Below, piece by piece: positions 56,884 to 64,000 of a stretch of 64,000 bases of DNA. This DNA comes from Bactericera cockerelli (Eukaryota > Arthropoda > Insecta > Hemiptera > Triozidae). The translations under genes were made by a program, and so were the position numbers. The stretch's first letter is position 1; the number at the start of each line of letters is the position of its first letter. The notes below the pieces were generated by a model that saw only the letters and a program-made list of their open reading frames with translations, made no database searches and had not been told where the DNA came from. The DNA is taken from the NCBI GenBank assembly GCA_024516035.1, contig CM044963.1, positions 28,450,315-28,514,314 on the forward strand, given 5' to 3'.

Positions 56884-57789
56884 CTGCAAAAAGAAGTGAC
56901 TTAATTTTTATATGTATACATGTAACAAGGTAGACAAATAGATAAATAAATCATTTGTTTTATTTTTCTTTTCTTTTACACAGGATCATCCTAAACCATT
57001 TTTATTTGACTTCTAAGATGTATTTGTACAATGTTGATCATACGACAAATGTGAATATATTGTTATAACTTTAATTTTAAGAATTGAAAAGAATGAATGA
57101 GCCTATAAGAATGGCCCAAGTTTTGCTTGCGTATGAATTTTGTCTTTTGTCAATCATAAAAATCGGTACAAAACCGAACAACACAATCTTTATCTTAAGA
57201 TAATGCTCAGGAGAATATCAGTATCAGTGTAAACAGAAAAATGAGATGTATTAGATGTACATGAATATCAGAACATACCTGGACAGCTGTTTCGAGCTTA
57301 TTTGCTCTCATCAGCAGGTAATAGTTCTGAATTTCCATGCCATCTACTAAACTCTCTCTATTTTAATAAATAAATAGTATAAATAGAAAAATGAGAAGTT
57401 GTATTAGTTGTAAATGAATATTAGAATTATTAAAAGTGAACTTGTTATTAACTATCTTACTTTAGCTAGCGTAAGATGTTTTCACAGATAGTAAAAGAAA
57501 ACTAATTAAATGGTACATTCCGTGTCAACATCCCCGTGGCTTAGAGGTTAAGATTATTAGTTGCTGACCCGGCGGTTGTGGATTTGAATACCATCTGGAG
57601 CGAAAAAATTCTGGCCGAGTTTTCCATTTCACCCTGTATAAAAAAAATTCATGACTGAAACCGCATAATTAGGAAAAAACCTTTTTTTCTCAAGAACTCT
57701 TTCAGGAGCCGAGTAATTTGAGGTGCCCAACTTTCATGGGACACCCTGTATATACAAATATAAAAGAAGATAGATAGATAAATAATTAC

Positions 57790-58179
57790 CAACAAGGCAT
57801 ATCCAACCATTTCATCTCCGTGCACATTTGCTACAAATTTGAACATAGGTCTGACTACATTCTTTCGCGTAACATTGCGAGTAATCTGAACTGCCCAAAT
57901 TTTGTTATGATAATAAGTCTCTCCCAGTGAAAACACTTGTAAAGTTTCATTATATTTTTTACTTAATTCCTTTAGGACTTGTGTCAGCTCCTCGTAAGTG
58001 TAATACTTGGCAATGTTTATTTCTTGAGGCGGATTGCCGACTCGGATGACTGCATTTGGATGCTTGTAGTTTTCTTCAAAAATATCACCAGTATTTGGAC
58101 CGTAGTATTCTTTCGTGTCCTCTGAGAGTGAGAGGTGGAAGAGTGATACCAGAACCAAAATTGGTAAAATTGAATCCAT
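57790..58179 (-). CDS. Secreted carboxypeptidase-like protein, exon 1 (start, signal peptide, HxxE motif)
   Basis: ATG at 58179 was chosen because the plus-strand paralog has its ATG at the matching place and both begin MDS(I/V)LP. The upstream in-frame ATG at 58239 would add 20 residues that lie in the conserved leader. Residues 1-19 form a hydrophobic signal peptide, so the product is likely secreted. Two N-glycosylation motifs (NET at 77, NVT at 102) fit this. FKFVANVHGDEMVG (to residue 126) carries the zinc ligands His120 and Glu123 of the M14 HxxE motif, both intact. Total predicted protein 459 residues over four exons. Donor gtaatt after TTG. Exons 2-4 show loss of other active-site residues, so binding or regulation rather than catalysis is the likely role. 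Confidence 0.9.
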
Positions 58180-58225
58180 ATTCAATGACTGGCAGATGAA
58201 TACTAAGTGAAACACTCTTTGGAGC

Positions 58226-58236
58226 GAGTATATGTT
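58226..58236 (-). promoter_or_regulatory. TATA-like element of the minus-strand carboxypeptidase
   Basis: Minus strand reads GAACATATACTC about 50 bp before the ATG. The corresponding position of the paralog has TTACATATAATC at 63203-63214, a similar distance before its ATG. The match between paralogs is the main support. Confidence 0.45.
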
Positions 58237-58295
58237 CATTTTTTCATGAACATCATTTGTAATCGATGTCTGGTAAGTACGACTTTTTCTCCTCT

Positions 58296-58375
58296 TAATG
58301 AACCATTTAATTGTTATCTGTCACTTACTTAGTCAATGGGTTTCCATTAGGCTAATTGTTTTCCATCATACGCAA
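58296..58375 (-). promoter_or_regulatory. Upstream segment shared with the paralog
   Basis: Minus strand reads GTATGATGGAAAACAATTAG and later GATAACAATTAAATGGTTCA. The plus-strand paralog has TGTATGATGGAAACTAATTA and GATAACAATTAAGTGATCCA at 63056-63115. This is probably a duplicated promoter region. Confidence 0.5.
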
Positions 58376-58739
58376 ATTTCCTATCGTAATGAGGTTTAGC
58401 CTTCTAAATGCTTCGTGGATGCTGGTTTGCTTATGAACAGTATGAACACTGTAACTCGTGTATGTTAGCACATGAACATAATATATTACTGTCATACATA
58501 TGGAATGGTTAATATTATCATTATTAAATTATTTAATAATAATAATGCCTGGTAGACGGGTGTTCATTGACGGGTTTAGCCCCATTTACATTTTCAAATA
58601 AAATCAGTTAAAATAAAATTGTACAAAAATGACAAAATACTGAAATATAATAAAACACTTGTCTTCACTCTCGAGATGTGAAGACAGCATTTCAATGAGC
58701 GTGCAATGTTAGTTCAATTGGATTATTTTTCATATCATC

Positions 58740-59015
58740 AACTGAAAATGGTTGCCTGGGAACCAGCCTGGGTTGGGCTGAGAACCAGCATCACAAAATC
58801 TTCACATCGCTGGGCATTGCTTTACTTCAGTGATCGTAAAGGAATCAGTGCATTCAATTCGCCCACGAAGCCAATAATTTCAGACATTTTCAACAAACAA
58901 CAAAAAAATTCAAATTACAACAGCATCACGAAGTCATTATATCTCGCTGGACGTAGCTTAACAATTGTGACACAACGAGAATCGGTGCATTCAACGCGCC
59001 ATTGAATTTCAGATT
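58740..59015 (-). mobile_element. Degraded 5S rRNA-derived SINE fragments, two partial heads
   Basis: 58745-58880 and 58920-59015 each contain 5S-like head sequence (ctgggcattgctttacttca; ctggacgtagcttaaca, plus-strand reading) with an (AAC)n-rich spacer. No complete body. Confidence 0.5.
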
Positions 59016-60065
59016 TTCGACAAATCACAACAACAACAACAACAACAAAAAAAATCAAAACATATGAAAAATGTAAACAACTTCTGCGGAGTCTATTGTA
59101 ATGCAAAGTTTATTTGAGGAGTAAATAAAAATTCTTTCAGGAACAAAAACTCCGCACTCCGCGAATTTTGCAGAGTGCGTAGTACGGATTGCGGAGTGCA
59201 AAGTTTTCTTTCAGGAACAAGGCCTTGGTCTTCATTTTCTTTCATTCACCCGTGAGTGGTGCGAAAAATGTTAAAAGAGTGGTGTAGTGTGAAGAAAAAA
59301 TCTAACATATTTATTTTCCCGTTTTAGAGCGATTTTTCGTAAAATATTTTGTTATAACTTAAAAAATAGGCCGAATAAGTATTTTAAGAGCACTTACCTT
59401 CGGTTGGTCACATGTTGTCATCATCTTCCGCTGCAGGGTGGCGCATTGGTGGCAACGGAACATCCGCTCGAATGTATGCTTGTGGGGAACATAACATTCT
59501 AAGGACCTTTCAACTCGGACGATTTCCGGACACTAATAATTAATTCCCCGTAATTTCTTGATCGGCACATCAAAGAAAAAAATATCCTAGAGAGATAGAC
59601 GAAAATCTTACTTGATTTTACCAGTTTAAACTGGTTTTAGGTGCCAATCAATTCGAATGTTAGAAAATTTCTATACAGGACACCATTCACGGGTTAATTG
59701 ATGTTAATTAATTTTCAATTTGTAAATATAATTATGTATACGCATTTATACCATTTATTAATTTTTATCCATGTGTGGTGTTGTAGGATTCGGATTGAAT
59801 TTTTAATATTATGGTTTCGCTGATTTCTTTCAATTGCCTTTTTTGCAAGTTAAAATGTTCGAATAAATTCATGACAGTGTTTCCAATTGCTTCTCTTAAA
59901 CCGAAGCACAAGCCTATGACTTTGTACATTCGGGATGCAAAATTTTCTCTCTATTTCTCTTCTAGGAATGGAATAGTTTACGAATGATTAAATTAAAATT
60001 AAATTTTAATTCTTTTAAAAGAATCATATTTGTGTTTCATATTAAATTTCGATCATTGTATTTAA
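59016..60065. other. AT-rich intergenic DNA, nothing recognised
   Basis: No open frame or repeat family recognised apart from a short inverted repeat near 59150-59195 (ctccgcactccgcg and inverse). Confidence 0.5.
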
Positions 60066-60298
60066 CCCTTTAATTACCGAATTATGAAAGAACAATACAG
60101 GATTTTTTTTAAGTACATTTTTTTCTTTATTTATCATTCAAAAATAGGTTTAAAAAAAAAAAAATGGTGAAAAAGTCAATTTGGGGGTGGGGTCGAAAAA
60201 TGTAAACTGTGGTTTACAATGGTAACGAAAGGTACAAGAATTAACTAATAATAATGTCAATATTTCTGTAACAATGAAATTCAAATCGTCACTTCTAA

Positions 60299-62400
60299 CG
60301 TCGGTGGTACTCCACGAAACAGTTTTTGTTCTTTGTGAAGCAAAAGTTGAGATCACACTTCTCACAAATAACGGTAGTTACTCCAACTGTGCACACCTTG
60401 CATCTCTTCTTAGGCCCATACCTTGGCCAATGGGCGACTTGATCATATCGCTGCTCTTCAGCAGCCAAGCGTCGGTCGTGAACTGATAGAACAGCAGGCT
60501 GTACAGGTTCTGCAAGAGATGGGCGGCCTCTTCTACTAGGCTGAGGCCTAGATATGAGAGATTTTGCGATGAAGATTGAAATCGGAGCAATGGTAATACT
60601 TTTACCCCCAGCTGTCTACAGTCCTCTCTACAGGGTGTCCCGTATACAGATGCAAATATTTTGAGGGTAGGTTCAGACCACTGTGGACTATCATATGAGC
60701 GAAACTTGCAGTGGGGCATTTTGCTTCGTTAAAGAGTTATGGCCAAATCCCTGTTTTTCCCACAGGTCTAGAGGTCACTTGGATCGATGCACGTTTTTAA
60801 ATAAATGATAGCCAGTAAGTAATTTTTGACTTCAGGTATGGATAGTCATGCATATTTCCCTTCGAATGCAGTTGGTTGCATAAAAAAATATTGAAAGACC
60901 AGAGAGATATTTAATCATAAGTTCAATATTTTTCTAAAATTCGATTTTTCCCTTTTTTCCCTTTCGTGAATTTAGAGTACTTCTACAATTGCAATTCTGC
61001 GTATCACTAGATAAAAAAATACCCTTTGCTATTTTGTTTCAATAAATACAAAGTTCTTTCAGATGCGTGAAGGAACGAATGAGATACGCCTGAATAAACG
61101 GCACCAGAAGGAAAGAAACACATCTATCAAATTTTGAATCTGGGCGCAATTGCATTTTGAGGAACACTCGATGCCTGAAGCGGTCTGTGTGAGCATTTTT
61201 GTGCCAAGTGCAAGTTATAAATGAAAAAATTCTGAGTACAAATAGTTCTATTAACCAACTGTATCAATCAAATCTAATAGTTAAAATAACAAGGCGATCA
61301 ATTTGTTCGGTGGAAGAGAAAGCCAGAAGCTTTAACCTCGCCCTTGGTTCGCTACATATTCTTTTGGATTCTTTTCATTTCATGTCCTGTGTTGCAGAAT
61401 GTATCATGTTTGTAGTTTATCAATAAAGTATTAATAATAATAATAATAGTAACCTTAAGGTTGGATGTTCGAGTTTTACCCAAGGTTAATTTTCGGCACT
61501 ATTTGTTGTTTTTGATATCATGATTGTGATAAACACAAAATTGATATTTTTAATTTTACTTCTAAAAATAAGATGACAATTTTTGTTGTTAGCGCAGTCT
61601 CTCTCCATGTGTATTCTTTGTCCACAATTACACCACTGGTTGCTGCTTTCGTTGCAGCCTCTCTCATTTTTCCTCACGATAACCCTGTGACCCCGTAACC
61701 CCATTCACATAAAAGTTCACGCCGACCGACCATTGTGAATGATCAATTTCCCTCTGTTAAACATCCCAGAGCAGTGTATTTATACCTCAAATTACGCGCC
61801 AGTTCTGTTAAAATTTAGCCAACTTTGAATTTTCCATCATGATTCAGAAGTGTTTTTTGAGCTTTGTGTGTACTGCGTTCCATGATCTTTAAAGTAATAT
61901 AAATGAGCTTTCTTTTTTCTAAAACTAAACATAATAGGGTATTTTTTTAACTAGTGATACGCAGAATTGCAATTGTAGAAGTACTTTAAATTCACGAAAG
62001 GGAAAAAAGGGAAAAATTGAATTTTAGAAAAATATTGAACTTATGATTAAATATCTCTCTGGTCTTTCAATATTTTTCTATGCAACCAACTGCATTCAAA
62101 GGGAAATATGCATGACTATCCATACCTGAAGTCAAAAATTACTTACTGGCTATCATTTCTTTAAAAACGTGCATCGATCCAAGTGACCTCTAGACCTGTG
62201 GGAAAAACAGGGATTTGGCCATAACTCTTTAACGAAGCAAAATGCCCCACTGCAAGTTTCGCTCATATGATAGTCCACGGTGGGCTGAATCTACCCTCAA
62301 AATATTTGCATCTGTATACGGGACACCCTGTATAGATGATCCAGGAGTTAACTATTGCCACTCCAATGACATAATAGACCAATCGAAGGTACCACTTTCT
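60299..62400 (-). pseudogene. piggyBac transposase, C-terminal remnant, split and frameshifted
   Basis: Right of the insertion, 62400-62333 codes RKWYLRLVYYVIGVAIVNSW. After the insertion comes YREDCRQLGVKVLPLLRFQ (60630-60570). After a one-base frameshift near 60565 it runs SLISRPQPSRRGRPSLAEP and AAEEQRYDQVAHWPRYGP, then a Cys-rich end RCKVCTVGVTTVICEKCDLN with FC and a final CF-x-x-YHRR, stop at 60299. The Cys-rich end matches the C-terminal zinc-binding domain of piggyBac transposases. The catalytic Asp region upstream is missing. Confidence 0.8.
60631..62330. mobile_element. Palindromic TA-inserted element, CAGGGTGTCCCG family (copy 3)
   Basis: Same ends, arms (60631-61030 and 61930-62330) and loop as the copies at 33556 and 54059, flanked by TA in the piggyBac transposase. 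The loop has minus-strand GGTATAAATAC near 61782-61792 and a 72-codon frame (61704-61486) with a Cys pattern GCNESSNQWCNCGQ...DCANNKNC, and on plus a 75-codon frame (61199-61426) ending at AATAAA. Confidence 0.85.
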
Positions 62401-63055
62401 ATTCTTGATTTCTATGCGGTAAATTTAAACGTTCTACAACTGGATATTGGGCTGGTAATGCCTAAAAATTGAACAGATGCAAATAATGGACTGAAACATG
62501 TAAAGAATTTACATCAAATTTTTTCAACTTATCATACCTTTCCTTACCACTGTAAACTCCAGGTTACATTCCTAGATTGACGATTACTACCAAACTAAAA
62601 AAGGAAAACTGTCTTATTCATAGCAAATCAAAAGAAAATAAGATAAACTTACCTTAAAAAAAATACAAAACCACTTGGTTACCAAAAAGGCATCCAAAAC
62701 TTTAGTTAAATTCACTGTTTTCGACAAAATTGTACAGCCACCTGTTTTCCGTCTCAAAATCACTGATTTGAAAAGTTAGATACAAAAGTAAACAATGAAA
62801 TTATGCGGAAAGTGCTCAGAACATGTTGAGAAATAAATCCGCTAGGTTGCGGCATCGATATGATGCCTGGCACCTCCAAAATCAACGAGTAAACTTCGAT
62901 GTAAACTACAGTTTACATTGGTTGTTAAAGGGTTTTAAATGTAAATGTTGTTGGCACACTTAAATAAATGCAAAAAAACAGTTGTGTACATGATTAATTA
63001 TGTTTATGTACACAGCCATTAGAATTCTGAACGGCTCATTAAGATCCCAACTTTA

Positions 63056-63220
63056 TGTATGATGGAAACTAATTAACTGAGTGTGTGATAGATAACAATT
63101 AAGTGATCCATTATAGAAAAGACGAGAACGAATCGTGGTAGACACGAGACAAACTCGTGGTAGACACCAGACATTGTGTCCACATGATTTACATGTAAAA
63201 AATTACATATAATCTGCTGC
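63056..63220 (+). promoter_or_regulatory. Upstream region and TATA-like element of the plus-strand carboxypeptidase paralog
   Basis: Contains TATGATGGAAACTAATTA and GATAACAATTAAGTG, shared with the other gene, plus ACATATAATC at 63205-63214 about 50 bp before the ATG. A tandem pair of cgtggtagacac repeats lies near 63135-63170 and is absent in the other gene. Confidence 0.5.
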
Positions 63221-63264
63221 TAGAAGTGTTCAACTTACTAGTGTCTGTCTGCAAGTTTTTGAAT

Positions 63265-63450
63265 ATGGATTCAGTTTTACCAACTCTTGTTCTTGCGTCA
63301 CTCTTCTACTTTACACTCTCATCGGGAATAAATGACTTCTACGGTCCGAATACTGGTGATATCTACCACAAAAATTACAATCACCCAAATGCAATCATTA
63401 AAGTCGGCAGTAAACAAATAAACATAGCCAAGTATTACAATTACGAAGAG
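63265..63450 (+). CDS. Carboxypeptidase-like paralog, first exon, truncated
   Basis: MDSVLPTLVLASLFYFTLSS is a signal peptide like that of the minus-strand gene, followed by NDFYGPNTGDIYHKNYNHPN and INIAKYYNYEE. 62 residues align with residues 1-64 of the other gene, with two residues fewer after IKVGS. After codon 62 the sequence becomes AT-rich and unrelated, and a Helitron end begins at 63484. The HxxE zinc motif and the rest are not in the window to the right as far as seen, so the exon is broken or interrupted. Confidence 0.8.
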
Positions 63451-63483
63451 CAGTATAATTTATTAATATATTTATATAATACA

Positions 63484-64000
63484 CTAGCGGGCTAGGCCCG
63501 CTTCGCGTGGCCAAGGCATGGCCACATTTTAGTTAAGGCATGGCCAAGAGTAAAAACAAAAGCAAGCTCCAGAAAGAAAATTCAATTTTCTGTTATCTCG
63601 TATCAAGGTGTTAACTGGCTAGAGAATCCAAATGAAAAGCTACGCAGTGTATTACAGAGCCTATGTCAGAAAGTGTTTTTGAACTTTCCCCTCTCCTCTA
63701 GTCCAGTGCATAGATACCTACTTTGTCTCGATGCTTTTCAACGAATTTCGAAGCAGCAGTTCTCAAATTGTGCATAAACATTATTTGATGCTAAGTACAC
63801 TGACGTAATAATAAAGTAAATAGGTAGGCTTTTATGTTTCTGTTTATACTGAGGCACTTTATTTTTATATTTCTTACAAATATAATTATGTAGATGATAT
63901 GAGAAAAAGATTATACCGCTATATTGGATACATAGATCAGAAGGAACTTAGTTACCCATACAATTTTAGCTTACCAGTACGGTAACGGTAATACCTACAT
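63484..64000 (-). mobile_element. Helitron 3' end (minus orientation), continuing beyond the window
   Basis: Plus strand CTAGCGGGCTAGGCCCGC from 63484 is the inverse of the 3' hairpin and CTAG of the Helitron at 37847-37850. The next 60 bp (gtggccaaggcatggccaca) match that copy too. No helicase is visible to the window end. The insertion lies just past the carboxypeptidase paralog exon. Confidence 0.75.

Larger units (their letters stand above)
60066..62932 (-). mobile_element. piggyBac-like element interrupted by a foldback element
   Basis: TTAA at 60062-60065 precedes CCCTTTAATTACC. The right end reads, on the minus strand, TTAAAACCCTTTAACAACC, so the terminal repeats match and TTAA is present, two bases away from the right end. 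Inside is a transposase remnant on the minus strand (60299-62400), interrupted at a TA by 60631-62330. Near both ends is a gtaaac...gtttac palindrome. Confidence 0.75.

Noticed and set aside
58179..58239. Upstream ATG at 58239 as the start of the carboxypeptidase
   Set aside because: It would place 20 residues before the signal peptide, and the ATG is not kept in the paralog, whose leader sequence is otherwise similar.

Overview
The window is intron-rich, A+T-rich eukaryotic DNA dominated by transposable elements. Two kinds of real gene survive in it: an adenylyl cyclase on the plus strand and a pair of secreted M14 carboxypeptidase-like genes. The cyclase type (AC2/Ac76E group), Tc1/mariner, piggyBac, Helitron, Jockey-like and endonuclease-type LINE elements, and tRNA- and 5S-derived SINEs suggest an arthropod, most likely an insect. 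I cannot name the species.

Left part (1-33.0 kb). Three plus-strand exons encode consecutive pieces of the first cytoplasmic catalytic domain (C1a) of an Ac76E-like adenylyl cyclase: 4418-4545, 8617-8775 and 32876-33008, with matching intron phases (2, 2, 0). The first intron holds the most unusual structure of the window: 6501-8616 carries 25 extra tandem copies (period about 82 bp) of the intron-2/exon junction. Each copy has a polypyrimidine tract, an AG acceptor and the first 57 nt of the exon, so the true exon is the 26th acceptor in a row. The next intron is 24.1 kb and is packed with large palindromic (foldback) elements (9028-14179, 15707-21820, 28281-30648), an almost intact LINE (23163-26627, one in-frame stop) and several SINEs.

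Middle (33-50 kb). No confident host exon was found. The region holds a nested foldback element with a mariner-type transposase fragment (33556-35923), a decayed Helitron (35926-37850) with a SINE in its helicase, purine-rich low-complexity tracts, SINE copies, a 38-bp minisatellite-bearing element in several copies, a Tc1 fragment (46071-46861) and an element with 8-bp duplications (48034-49326). Whether the cyclase gene continues past this point cannot be seen.

Right part (50-64 kb). A four-exon minus-strand gene (50143-58179) encodes a 459-residue secreted carboxypeptidase-like protein. It keeps the HxxE zinc motif but has lost the third zinc ligand, the substrate-binding Asn-Arg and Arg, and the catalytic Glu, so it is probably a pseudo-enzyme. 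A second copy starts on the plus strand at 63265 in head-to-head orientation with a related upstream region, and its first exon is broken close to a Helitron end at 63484. Between the two genes lies a piggyBac-like element (60066-62932), itself interrupted by a foldback element (60631-62330).

A recurring theme is inverted duplication. Many of the large elements here are long palindromes, often inserted at TA and ending in CAGGGTG; several are nested, one carries a gene fragment in both arms, and some captured pieces end in perfect short hairpins.
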